Assembly: GCA_009829735.1 (NCBI GenBank)
Contig: CM020618.1
Location: forward strand, 21,995,346-22,059,345
Source of the DNA: Pyropia yezoensis
Lineage: Eukaryota > Rhodophyta > Bangiophyceae > Bangiales > Bangiaceae
Reading direction: 5' to 3'
DNA length: 64,000 bases
Part shown: positions 11,430 through 22,100 of the stretch, in pieces
How the letters are laid out: each line of letters starts with the position of its first letter
Position numbering within the stretch: position 1 is the stretch's first letter
The notes under the pieces: generated by a model
The model's database searches: none
The model's input: only the letters and a program-made list of their open reading frames with translations
Told to the model about the DNA's origin: nothing
Translations under genes and position numbers: made by a program

Positions 11430-14400
11430 ACGCTCAACCTCGATGCCGGTGTGGACGTACGCGAAGCTGTGCATGCTCGCACCTGGTACGGAAAGGACAT
11501 GCCGGACTGGGGCGGGAGCTAAGTGGCATCCCTGGCCCCGACTCAGCGCCGACCCGGGATGGCGACCGGGGTGTAGCGTAATGGAGCCCAGGTTCCCGAA
11601 AGCACAAACCACAAACACACACAGAGAGACCACAGTCCAAAGCCCATGAAGGAACAGTTAAGAACCCTTACTGATCCACTCGCCCGCCACGGTACGAGGC
11701 AAAGGTAAACAGGACAAAAGCCCGAGGGAGAAGGAACCCAAAGCACTGTGGATTTTACAAGATGGGCCCCGGGGAGAATCCCAGAGCACTCCTCAAGAAC
11801 CTCTCCCCCTGGCCCCTCCAGATGCCCAGAACGAGGCCCCCAGAGGACGCCCCCGGCGGGCCAAGTGCCAGCAAGACACTGGACGCTCACCGGGCCAACA
11901 CACGAAAAGCAAGCGATATCCCCCCACACACAAATGTCAATCCCCACAAAAAACCCAGTGGGAAAAAGGGGAAAGACACGAAATCACGCAAGGAAAACAA
12001 ATGCGAAAAATCAAGCAAATAAACCGAAGGTCAGTATGCCCCCGGCCGGGCAAGTCCACCTCACTGGGGGACCAATCAGGCCACCGGGCGTGTCGCCATT
12101 GCCGCGGGCCACCGATGCAGGGATCCCAAGCCAGCGCGTGGTTCCACGTAACGCTACCAGCCGGGTCCCAAGTCAGTCTCCCGGGTCCCCACGGTACCCA
12201 AGGGCCACAACGCAACATGGCCCCCTCACTAGGGCCGAGCATCCCGCCGGCCCACAAGGAAGCCGGGGAAAGGGGCTGGAAAGGGTCCGACAGGGTTACA
12301 CCAGGGTCACAACAGACGGGACGTGCGGCCAGTGTCTGCAAACAGCGTCCCCCCGACAAGTGCCTCGAGGTAGGAGGTCCCGGGCAGGCTGGCCAGGGTG
12401 GTACGGGAGAGGTGAAGGCCACGCACAGGGTAACTGGGGGGGTGTGGCGCGGCCCGCGCCGGCCGCCCGCCTGCATTCCTCCTCCCCTCGCCCCCCCCAT
12501 GTTGCGCTCGGCCCCAGGGGTGGGTGATGTGGCGTAGGGACGCGGACGGGGGCCGGCGGCACACGGGGGCAGCCTTGGTACCAGTTCGAGTGGGGGGCCC
12601 AAGGATGAAAGGGCCCTCACGGGCTTCCTGGTTCCCCGCGACCGGGACCCCAACGCACGATCTTCTTCACTACGCTTCCCAATGGGCTCCTCGATCTTTC
12701 CCTCACCCGGTCCCCTTTTCCCACGTTCTCACGCACCCGTTCCGCCTGGTACCACACTTCGCCTCACCGCGTCCCGTTACCCCGTCCCCATGGAGTCCTG
12801 CCGCGCTGCGAAGAGCGTGTCTGCTGGCGATGGCTCAGCCGTCCCTGTCGGTCCCAACGAGCCGGCGGTCATGGCGGTACCTGGGGCCCAAGGCGGTCCC
12901 GTCGGTCGAGGTGCAGCGGGTCAAGGGGCTCCCGGCGGTCAAGGAGTACCGGTCGCGGGGCCAGATGGTATCAACATGGACGAAGAGGAACATGGTGCGG
13001 GTCAAGCATACGAGGTAGCCACGCTCCCTCGCTGGACCTAGGACGTGTCGGCCCCGATAGCGGCATGGGCCACGAGCGGACCAACGGGTACAAGACGGAC
13101 GGCAGACGGGTGCCCATGGGCTCTGGCGCCAAGGTCATGGCACCAACGGGCAACGGTCAAGGGAGCCCGTACAAGTCGGCGAGAGGGACAAGTGCCAACG
13201 TGCTCGCAGAACCTCAGGGACCATCCAGGGAACGTCGGGCAACAAGGTGACTATGAAGCAAGGGATTAAGAATTCAAATATTACAACGGGACCACGAGGA
13301 ACAAGTCAGGTCACCGGTAGACAACGTACAAGGGGCACGAGGTACCAAGGGGGACCAGCATCAACTCAGTAGGAGCATCGGACGCGACACCCGCCGCGAG
13401 GCAAGGCACAACAGGCACCCACGTAGGATGGGTACCGACCGGCAAGAGGGCACTGTCGGGGTCAGCACGGACCCACGCTAAGGTCACGGGGGGGGTGCCC
13501 GCCGCACTATGCACCACCTTGGAGGGCGTCCAAGGTCGTCGGGGGTCGTTAGCATGTCATTTTCCTGGCTTGGACGGGGCGGGGCTTCACGTCGGGCTAG
13601 CTGGGCCCAACACGATGACCCACTCTTCTCAGAAAATATTGCGGTCCCTGGACGAACTTGGAGGGTGTTTTTGGGGGGAAGAGCCGGGGGCCATGGTGGC
13701 TCGAAGGGGAGCTTCTGATTGGTGCGACGGCGAGCAGCGGATATGACAGGATTATCGTCTCATGTTCTCTCTCGAACGCTCGTTCCATGGGGAAGGCCCG
13801 CAGATCTACTGGACGACCGCGACGTGGCCATGATCCCATCGCCAACGGGGATAGCGATCAGATCCAGGCATGTTCCGCTCCAGAAGCACTCGGCTCGACC
13901 TCGCATTGGACAATGACTCGAACGCGGATTCAATAAAAAGGTTGATTCGGATCGGAGACCCACCCACGCGCTTGTCCTCATCTTCGCGGACGTGCCAATG
14001 TGTCGACGTATTGCAGTTCCCTAAATTCTCTAATGGGGACAATAACAACAACAGGCCCACAACAGGCCAATGGCATGGTTCAATAGGCGCACCAATGACC
14101 AATCAGTGCTCCGCGTAAGTGCCGAAACAGCGCGATCTGAGGCTTTTTCGAGATATCTGCCCACATCGGACGAGGGAACAGGCATCGCAAGACCTCTCCC
14201 AGTCTTCTTGGGTGGATTGGGCCGAGATAGGGGGAAATCGGCCGAGATCGTGAGAGAAAACAACAGCTATCCGACCAACCAGTGTTCGGTAGCAGATCCG
14301 CCGCGAATGCAGCTAATCATTGCCTGATGAAAAGGAAAGTCCCACAGCACGCTGTTGGTCCGCTACCAGCTCCCAGCACACGGTTGATTCAAGGCCTTGT

Positions 14401-14487
14401 CGGGGGATGTGCAGTAAAAAGACAGAATTCAAAACGTCGCCCGCAGGACAGCCTCCACCAAGCGATGGCGTTGGACAAAACGTTCTG
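11430..14487. other. Gene-poor tract, probably old repeat sequence
   Basis: No gene is supported; the many overlapping frames are of the kind expected by chance in GC-rich DNA. A purine-rich stretch followed by TGTAGCG at about 11,572 resembles a polypurine tract and LTR start of element C, but no partner LTR was found. Between about 12,830 and 13,020 a short Gly-rich frame has GGTCAAGG-type repeats. Near 14,095 and 14,275 a GACCAAYCAGTGYTC motif occurs twice. Confidence 0.35.
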
Positions 14488-14558
14488 TGCGCCTTCCGGG
14501 AATCGAACCCGGGTCTCGTGCGTGGCAAGCACGTATTCTACCACTAGACCAAAGGTGC
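14488..14558 (-). tRNA. tRNA-Gly (GCC)
   Basis: The reverse complement of 14,488-14,558 folds as a 71-nt cloverleaf. The anticodon loop is CUUGCCACG with anticodon GCC. The A box is TGGTCTAGTGG, and the B box and T arm are CCGGGTTCGATTCCCGG with a perfect 5-bp stem. The 7-bp acceptor pairs GCACCUU with AAGGCGC, leaving one A-C mismatch at pair 3-70; the discriminator is A and CCA is not encoded. A TTTT pol III terminator follows within about 10 nt on the minus strand. There is no intron. Confidence 0.93.
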
Positions 14559-15946
14559 CTCCTGTTGCCACACGCTATACCTTTTTCGTAATGTTTTAAT
14601 TGACTAGCTCCTCGCCTGTCTTCTTCGGCACGCGAATTTTACGAGGGGGAAGACATCGTTGATTGCGTTGGTCAAGTCGGCTGGGTGGCCGCAACGTCAC
14701 GGACTCCGGCGGAAAAATCCGTAAATTTGCCGGGCGAGCAAGACGCGGTCTTTCTCTGCCGGAACATGATTGGCGCGACGTCAACAGACGCACGTCACGC
14801 AGGGGGGCCCACCAACGCTGGCAACAATTTCGCGGCCGTTGGGACGGCCGACCGCCCCGCCGACCCAGCACTCATGGAGGAGCCCGACAGCGAGGCGCCT
14901 GGGACGGACGCCATGAGCGTAAAAAGGAACCTACCCCAAGTCGGATAGCGGACGGGCGCACAGTGACGGCGCGGGAGATGACGGCCGCGACCCTCCCTGG
15001 GATTGCGAGGTGCCGGCTGGCTGCACCGGCGGCTGGCAGCTCGTCGAGGCTCACCTCTCCCGCAGCGGCAGGGGAGGTGGGTCACGCCGCGCTGCTCACC
15101 GCCGGGAGTGCCAATTTGGCAGACGCAGCTCGTGGTCCTGTGGGCGCACAAGGAAGGGCGGAAGCGTCTGTCGACGTGACAGCGACGGGCGCCCCGCTGG
15201 CGCCGGCCGCGACGTCCGCCCCAGTGGCCCATCTCGTCGAAGAGGAGGACCTCGCCGCGGGCGACGAGCCAGCGCGCTCCGTGCACCCGCCGTCCTCTTT
15301 CCCCCTCTCAAGCCACCCTCGCTCACCTCTGCGACTAGGCCCCGCCCCTCGTCGGCGGGCGGTGCGGCCCCTCTCGTCCCGCGCATTTGGTCTGTCGTCG
15401 GGGCACGTACGCCCCGTTTCAAGGCTAGCACGCCCCGCCCACGTGCGGCGCTGACGCCGGCGCAAGGGCGGGCGTCTGCGGCGGCGGGAGCGGCTGCGGC
15501 ATGTGTGCCGCACATGTCCGTCGGCATGGCAACCGTCCGGCCGCCCGCCCCAACCAAGGGCCTCTCTTACGGGGGCAGCCACGGCCGCGCCGCCGCCGAC
15601 GCCAGCGCGGGACCACGCGGCCTACCACGACAGCGACGCGAGGCGTCATGATTGATGCTGCGACGTCCCCCCTCGCGGCTTGCGCCTCTACGGGGCCGCC
15701 ACCCGTGACCGCCCGCGGGGCAGAAACTGCTCCGGCGGTGGCAGGACCCTAAGCTGCCGCCGCCGCTGAAACGGCCACAAGGGTGCCGCCGGCACCGACG
15801 GGCGGCGCAGAGGGGGGGAGGCGGGGCGAGCGGCCTGCCTTCCCGCAGCCGGCCCGCGTGTCCCAGACGCGGCGCATCGGCGCCGGGGGCAGCTCGCCCG
15901 TGCACGCGACACTGCCGGCGCCGCACGGCGTGGACGGACCTCAGGG
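14559..15946. other. GC-rich tract without a supported gene
   Basis: Long open frames on both strands (for example 14,663-15,454 plus) have no recognisable domain and overlap each other, so I treat them as composition effects. The plus-strand stretch may be the upstream, low-complexity part of the zinc-finger reading frame that follows. Confidence 0.3.
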
Positions 15947-16445
15947 ATGTGCCTGCCACCCTGGCGATCGCCGCCAACGTCTGACGTGGCATCGGCGGCC
16001 AGAGGGGGGGGTGGAGGGGCGCCCGCACGAGCCGCGCTGACGGCTAGGTCAGGGGCCTCCCCGCCATCCTCTTCTGCCTGTGCAGCCGTGCCACACGACG
16101 GTGCGGGCGTAGCACCCGCCACCCCCCCGGCGTTCAGCCCCTCCCCAGCTGTCTGCCCGGTTCCGGGATGCGCCAGGACCATCGTCGGCGTGCCCGTGCG
16201 GACGGCAGCGCGCATGCTCGCGCACATCCGGGAGAGCCATGGCATCGCGTAGGTGCCCGCGGCGGCCGTCGCGGCCCGCGACTTGGAGGGCTGCCCGCAC
16301 TGACAAGCGGCATGGTGCAAGAAGGTCAGCGCCGCCGGCCACTCGTCTTCGGTGGCTTACGAGAGCCAATGCGCCTTTTACCCAGACAGGTCGCGCACGC
16401 GCGTCGCAGCGGCCGCCGCAGCAGCAGCAGCCGCGGCGGGCAAGA
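15947..16445 (+). pseudogene. Fragment with C2H2-like zinc finger, split by element D
   Basis: The plus frame encodes C-x4-C-x17-H-x4-H (CPVPGC, then LAHIRESH) near 16,155-16,245. TAG follows at 16,250-16,252, and after more in-frame sequence, including a CPH-type remnant, comes TGA. The frame is cut at 16,445 by element D and resumes beyond the 3' LTR, staying open to TAG at 34,038-34,040. N-terminal C2H2 fingers are typical of some site-specific non-LTR retrotransposons, and that is one possible origin. No reverse transcriptase was found nearby, so this stays tentative. Confidence 0.4.
16441..16445. repeat. Left target-site duplication of element D (CAAGA)
   Basis: CAAGA directly precedes the 5' LTR and is repeated directly after the 3' LTR at 33,878-33,882. 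Five bases is the usual Ty3/Gypsy integrase stagger. Confidence 0.9.
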
Positions 16446-16773
16446 TGTAGCAATATGGTTGTCCGTATTGTGACCCTAATATTAGGGGGGCTACTGGTCA
16501 CGGTATCTATAAGTTACGTATGACCAGAGGGACTTGCATCTTGGGGTGGAGGGTAGTTAGTAGTGTCTCCGAGGGTTTATAACGAGGGGGCCGGTGGCGA
16601 ATCCACCGCCGGCCAAGGTAGAACAACAAACCCCTCCCATTTGGGCTCCCATCTTGGTCCCGTGGCTTGCGCTCCAAGGACAGCAACCTTGGCCTCCCGG
16701 TGACGTTGGTGCCGATCCCCCTTGGTGAGTGTTCCCTGAGAGTGGACGTGCGACGGATTCCTATTGTGCTACA
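16446..16773 (+). repeat. 5' LTR of element D
   Basis: 328 bp, TGTAGCA...TGCTACA, giving 7-bp perfect terminal inverted repeats. It lacks 35 bp that are present in the 3' LTR; a shared TACT flanks the deletion. A GC-rich hairpin with arms around GGCCGG/CCGGCC lies near 16,590-16,615. Confidence 0.95.
16576..16582 (+). promoter_or_regulatory. Candidate TATA box in 5' LTR
   Basis: TTTATAA inside the LTR, in an otherwise GC-rich surround. It lies about 200 bp before the LTR end, so it could drive the genomic transcript with R starting near the GC-rich hairpin. A second weaker candidate, CTATAAG, lies at about 16,507-16,513. Both occur in the 3' LTR too. Confidence 0.45.
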
Positions 16774-16774
16774 T

Positions 16775-16790
16775 TGGTGGAGCAGCAGGG
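16775..16790 (+). other. Candidate tRNA primer-binding site
   Basis: Starts one base after the 5' LTR with TGGTGGAGCAGCAGGG; the leading TGG matches a tRNA CCA end. The same sequence is kept beside the LTR of element A (about 1510-1527, inverted) despite divergence elsewhere. I cannot name the primer tRNA. Confidence 0.6.
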
Positions 16791-16998
16791 GACGGGTTTC
16801 TGTCACCCTTGTGGTGACGCCGTCTTCGGCCCTGGCACACGGATAGGGATCCGGTCCTTTTCTTGTACTCGTGGTGTTGCGACCTGATTGATTGTGTTGA
16901 GTTTTTACCTGTGACTGTGATCCACTGTTACTCTCCCCAATCTACCCCCTCGCTCTCTTATTCGTGGTGATTGTTACGTCGGTTGACTGATGGTGACT

Positions 16999-19182
16999 AT
17001 GTCTACCCAAGAGACGGGGAACGTTCAAGATGACGTATCGGCGTCGACGCCGACCCCGGAGGTGACTACGGGAACTGGGATCGGGAACCCGATCGACAAC
17101 ATTGAGACGCCAATGCTTTCCGGTGCCGGATCGACGTTTGGCACAGCTCGGACGGCAGGAGGCGGGGGCCCGCCTCAACTGTCGTCGACCGACCTCACTC
17201 CGCCGCCTCCTTCACCAGGGGATTCCCTGATGGCATCATTGGCCCGCATCGAGGCCCGGTTTTCCGGACTCGACGCTCGCCAGGAGCGGACGGAGGACGC
17301 GATGGCAGTGATGATGTCAACACGCCACACGACGGGACCCCGTCGTGTTCCTCCCACACCAGTACGGTTCGAACCGGCCGGACTACTTTCGGAGTCCACC
17401 AGGGTCAACCCCGGTGTTGCTACTCCTGGACAACCCCCGGACACAATGGGGTATGGATCCGACTCGTCGGCAGAGTTGGAACGGAGTCACACGGAGCGAT
17501 ACGCTCGGAGCACCCGAAGCGGACTCCGCGGACCCGACCCGGCGGATACTTACGCCGGTGGAGAGTCGGTTATTGGGGGAGGGGGTACCCTCTCACAGTA
17601 TCCCCTCGACGACGAAAGCCAGGCAACTCGGGCTCCCGAGGTGCCGACGCCTGAAGTACCATCTTCAGTGGTGGAAGCTATGAGCGCGCAGGTAACTGCG
17701 AGCCTACTGAAGCGGATGGAGTCCGATGAGTTTGCTCATCAACTCGCGAAGCGACTGGATATCCAGGACGCTGACACGGAGATCGTCAACGAGGTCTTCC
17801 GGTCGGTACTGACTCCCGAACGTTATCGTTTGGAGGACCGCTCTACCACCGTATCGGAATCGATGCGTAATACGTCGCATCGGGCGATCCGCTCTATGCA
17901 GACCCTTATGAAGGGAGTCCCTATGTTCGGGGCGCCGAACGGACGCCCGTTGGCAGTTATCGGCTTCTTGACTAGTTTCAAGGCAGCCGCGGACAAGGCC
18001 CTCGTTAACGAGGGGCTGGCCCTGGAGATCCTCCCGTTCTTTGTTGATGAACGGGTGCGAGGCATTCTTCGCCAGGCATCCCCGATGCCGGGAATGAGGG
18101 TCGCGGCCACCCCCATGGATTACCGTGGGATTCTCAGGGAGCTGCTGAGCAGTTACCTCAGCGAGGACAAGTGCGAGGACCACTACCGGGCCCTGCGCAC
18201 TGCCACCGCCCAGAGCTGGGAGGATGAGGAGATGTTTGGATGCCGGATCCAAGAGCTCGACTACGAGCTGGGGAAGCTCCTCGGTGAAGGGGATCTACGG
18301 GCCATCCTGTTCGCAGGAGTACCCAACTACGTGCGGATATCCGCACGGGGAGCCAATACGGCCCGGACGAACTTCAGTCGGCTGATGCACATGTGCAAGT
18401 CCCTAGGGGACGCCTACCGGGTGCTACACCCGGAATGTACCTTGGCCCCGAAGCCCAAGGGTGAGGGAGGCAAACCCAGTCTTACCCCGGTACCGAGGCA
18501 AGAGAAGGTGGAACGTAAGGCCGCACCAGGACTGGTGGCGACCGAACATACCCCTACGGGTGAGGATGAACCTCTAGTCGACCAACAGGGCCACCTGTTG
18601 CTACCGGCGACGCCGGTGATTGATGAACATGGTACGGTAGCGTACATCGCCCCGGCTGGAACCCAGTTCCAGGTCAACGAAGGAACGGGACGGCGCGTCC
18701 CGTATGTGCGGACTACGGGGTACTCCCCGGTGACGGGTAACCCTCACCAACCCTTGCCAACATGGGCGGTGCGCACGGAGGCACCTTCGCAGATTGCGGG
18801 CCGACCCAACCGGTTGGGGGAGTCCATGTTCCGGTTGACCCAAAGACCCAAGGCCTACCAGGGAGCAGGCACTCGGGCGCCCGAAAGAGGCAACCGCAGC
18901 TACGGGGCTACCCCGATGCGAACTCAAGGGGGGACCGGCACGTCCGGATGTATGTTGTGCGGGGATCCCCAGCACTGGGTGTCTTCCTGCCCACTTATCC
19001 CCGAGGAGTCTCGGAGGGCAGCGGCGCAACGCAAGGCATCCACAGGGGGGTATCCCGCCAGAGCACCCGGACCCGCACCGGGTAGGCAGCCAGCTCCGGG
19101 TGGAGTACTGGCCGTCGAGGAGGCACCTCCGCAGCCGGATGTCCCGGCGGACAGCACCCTACCAAGGGCGGGAAACGAGTAA
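16999..19182 (+). CDS. gag: Gag polyprotein of element D, first assembled copy
   Basis: 727-residue Gag that would assemble the virus-like particle and bind element RNA. An N-terminal Pro/Gly-rich region precedes a capsid-like helical region at roughly residues 230-480. A single zinc knuckle C-x2-C-x4-H-x4-C lies at about 651-664 (CMLCGDPQHWVSSC). The tail is Pro/Ala-rich. ATG 16,999 was chosen over the in-frame ATG 16,990 because element A keeps only the former. The stop TAA at 19,180-19,182 lies 6 nt downstream of frameshift heptamer GGGAAAC. Pol is in the -1 frame and its own first ATG is 8 nt after the gag stop. Confidence 0.9.
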   Translation: MSTQETGNVQDDVSASTPTPEVTTGTGIGNPIDNIETPMLSGAGSTFGTARTAGGGGPPQLSSTDLTPPPPSPGDSLMASLARIEARFSGLDARQERTEDAMAVMMSTRHTTGPRRVPPTPVRFEPAGLLSESTRVNPGVATPGQPPDTMGYGSDSSAELERSHTERYARSTRSGLRGPDPADTYAGGESVIGGGGTLSQYPLDDESQATRAPEVPTPEVPSSVVEAMSAQVTASLLKRMESDEFAHQLAKRLDIQDADTEIVNEVFRSVLTPERYRLEDRSTTVSESMRNTSHRAIRSMQTLMKGVPMFGAPNGRPLAVIGFLTSFKAAADKALVNEGLALEILPFFVDERVRGILRQASPMPGMRVAATPMDYRGILRELLSSYLSEDKCEDHYRALRTATAQSWEDEEMFGCRIQELDYELGKLLGEGDLRAILFAGVPNYVRISARGANTARTNFSRLMHMCKSLGDAYRVLHPECTLAPKPKGEGGKPSLTPVPRQEKVERKAAPGLVATEHTPTGEDEPLVDQQGHLLLPATPVIDEHGTVAYIAPAGTQFQVNEGTGRRVPYVRTTGYSPVTGNPHQPLPTWAVRTEAPSQIAGRPNRLGESMFRLTQRPKAYQGAGTRAPERGNRSYGATPMRTQGGTGTSGCMLCGDPQHWVSSCPLIPEESRRAAAQRKASTGGYPARAPGPAPGRQPAPGGVLAVEEAPPQPDVPADSTLPRAGNE
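19170..19176 (+). promoter_or_regulatory. Programmed -1 frameshift slippery site, first copy
   Basis: Heptamer G GGA AAC in the gag frame, of the X XXY YYZ type. The pol (-1) frame is open upstream back to TAG at 19,083-19,085, so gag and pol overlap by about 97 nt and slippage here joins them. Downstream, CCGGGG (19,195-19,200) can pair with CCCCGG (about 19,227-19,232), enclosing a GGG-GTAA-CCC hairpin with a GNRA-type loop. The 18-nt spacing is longer than the usual 5-9 nt. The same site occurs at 25,891-25,897. Confidence 0.75.
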
Positions 19183-19190
19183 GAGGAAGG

Positions 19191-22100
19191 ATGACCGGGG
19201 GGCGCTGGGGTAACCCAAGCAAGCCACCCCGGAGTACCGCGGGGAAAGCCCCACGGAGAGCGCGGTTGAGCCGACGCCGCATCAACCCCCGGGTGCACCT
19301 TCCGGCCCCGACGACACGGCGTCAGGGGATTGATGACCAACCACCAAGGTTGGGAGGAGAGGACGGGAAGCCCCGTCACATGGAACCAGACAAAGGCCCT
19401 GTTCAGGATGCCCGAGCTACACCGGATATCGGTGTAGGCCACGTGCTGTTTACCTTGGAGAACTTCAAGGTATCAGCCACACTGGGGGTTGACCCCCAGT
19501 CGACACGATCGTACTACCCGGTACTGGATACAGGGGCTGGACCCAACCTTATCCGGAAGGATACCCTCCCGGACAAGTGGCTTCCGCGAGTCAGAGTGAC
19601 TCGGGGACCCACCATCAAGGACGCGAATGGTCGCCTCATTCGTACGACCGCAGCGATGTCGCTGCGGGTTACCATCGGGGAACTCCCTACGGAAGTCGAC
19701 TTCCTGGTGTGTGAGACCCTATCGGTGCCCTGCATACTGGGGTGCACCTTCATCAACGTTCACGTTGATGCAATCCGGCCAGGCCGGAGGACCGTCGAGC
19801 TTCAAGAAGCCGACGGGACGAAGCGAGGACACACGGCTATCGTCAGGGACCTGACGCTACAAGGGAGCCACGTTAACGTGGCTGAGGTGTACGCAAGTGT
19901 CGAGCCGAAGACACTTCGGTTGGCCAAGCGAACTCGCTTTGAGCCGTTGTCGGAGACAGTCCTCCCGGTTAACTGTGACCTCGCAGGCATCTGCAGAGTC
20001 AAGTCCAACTTGCGGACGTACAAGCGCCATGGGTTGACCATGGCCAACGGTCTCATAGACCTCCCATCAGGAGGGTCGTCCCTCCTAGTGATGGCGAACT
20101 ATCGCCGTAAGGCAGTCACCCTCCCGAAGGGAACTATCCTCGGGATTGCCGAGCTCTACGAAGGAGATATCCTTACCCCAGACAAGGAAGGTCAAGTGGA
20201 CCCACCTGAGGTGCTGGCGGTCGCCGAGACCACCGAGCGACAGCAACCCGATGACGGGAAGCCTAGTCGACCATCATTACCGGCGGATATTCCGCCGAAG
20301 GACCAAGAAGCACTGAAGGCACTGGCCGAGGCTGACCTCGACCACCTTCCCCCTTCGGTAGCCGAAGGGGTACGACGGATGTTAAGAAAGCATGACGTCA
20401 TGTGGACAGGCGGAGCCCTGGGTACCATTGGGGCAACCCAACATCGTATTGACCTGGTACCAGGCGCACGCCCCGCCCGGTCACAACCGCACCGAGCGGG
20501 ACCTATGCAACGAGAGATCGTTGATGGAGAAGTGAAGAGGATGAGTGAAGCGAAGGTGATACGACCTTCGATGTCGGAGTGGGGTGCCCCAGTCGTTATC
20601 GTACCGAAGAAGGATCAAACCCCTCGGTTTTGCATCGATTATCGACGCCTCAACTTGGTTACCAAGAAGGACTCCTACCCTTTACCAAGGATGGATGAAT
20701 GCATCGACTCCCTGGGGGAAGCTACGGTGTTTACCACCATCGACTGCAATGCCGGATACTGGCAGATCCCGGGGGCGTACGAGGATATCCCCAAGACGGC
20801 ATTCGTCTGTCACAGTGGAGTGTACGAGTTCCTAAGGATGCCCTTCGGATTGTCCAACGCCCCCGCTACATTCCGGCGGGCTATCGACATTATACTGTCG
20901 GGGGTGCAGTGGCGTAACTGCCTAGTGTACCTTGATGACGTCATCGTTTTCTCGCGTAACATGGATGACCATGTGCAACAGGTTGACGAGGTACTCACCC
21001 TCTTGAGGAACGCCGGGGTAACCCTGCGTCTGAAGAAGTGCGCCTTCTTCCAACAGACGGTCGAGTATCTGGGCCACCAGATAACCCCTGGTAAACTAGG
21101 GGTACTCGAAGCCAATACCCGGGCACTCCGGGATGCCCGGTTCCCTAACACCCAGACACAGCTCAAGAGCTTCCTGGGAATGTGCAGTGTATACCGACGG
21201 TTCGTCAAGGACTTCGCTCGGATAGCTAAACCGTTAACGGTTCTTACGAGCAGTACCCTGCCCAAGGTACTCAAACCCCCTTCGCCTAGCGAAGAGGAGG
21301 CATTCGAGTCGCTGAAGCGAGCCCTACTATCCCCACCCGTCCTTGCGTTACCGCACCGACGGGGTACCTTCGTCATCGATGTCGATGCGTGCGACACCCA
21401 AGTGGGATGCACCCTGCTACAGGGGGAGACGTTGATCGGTACCGATAACGTTATCCCGGACCTACGTCCGGTAGGATACTTCAGCCGGACACTCAACTCG
21501 GCTGAGCGTAACTATAGTGCCACCGAGCGTGAATGCCTCGGAGTTATATGGGCAGTGCAACTGCTCCGTCCATACCTGGAGGGCTCCAGGTTCATCGTGA
21601 GGTCCGACCACGAACCCCTACGATGGCTCCTCAACCTTGGTGACAAGGATTCCGATAGCCATGGGAGGCTAGCCCGATGGAGGCTAAAAATGGCCGAGCA
21701 CGACTACCGTACCGTGTATAAGGCTGGGTCAACCCACCATCTCGGAGACGCATTGTCTCGACTCGACACCCCGAGCGGGGATACCCGCCCGGTGGACGAG
21801 GACATCCCGGTGGTACCGGTCTGCATGGTGGGTAACGCTACCCAGGGTATGGTTGACCATACCATGGCACACCTTGCGTGCCCATTGACCCTCGCGGACT
21901 TCCGCGAGGCACAGGCCAATGACGACGACTGTAGACGTCATCGTGCTAACCTCCTGGCCGGTACGGCCGGCATCTTCTCCGAGAACGAAAACGGACTCAT
22001 ATACCGGCGGGCACCCGCCGATGGACGACATCAAGTCGTGGTTCCCGTGTCCTTACGGCAAGCCGTCATGGAACGAGAACACGAGAACCCTACAGCCGGA

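Noticed and set aside
12682-13041. Collagen-like Gly-x-y frame
   Set aside because: Only a few irregular Gly-x-y steps over about 60 residues, no signal peptide, and surrounded by repeat debris; too weak to call.
16507-16806. Minus-strand frame across the 5' LTR
   Set aside because: Lies within the LTR and leader and is repeated with every LTR copy; no gene-like features.
17704-18252. 182-residue minus-strand frame opposite gag
   Set aside because: In codon register with gag on the other strand and kept only because gag lacks TTA, CTA and TCA codons in that stretch; not a separate gene.
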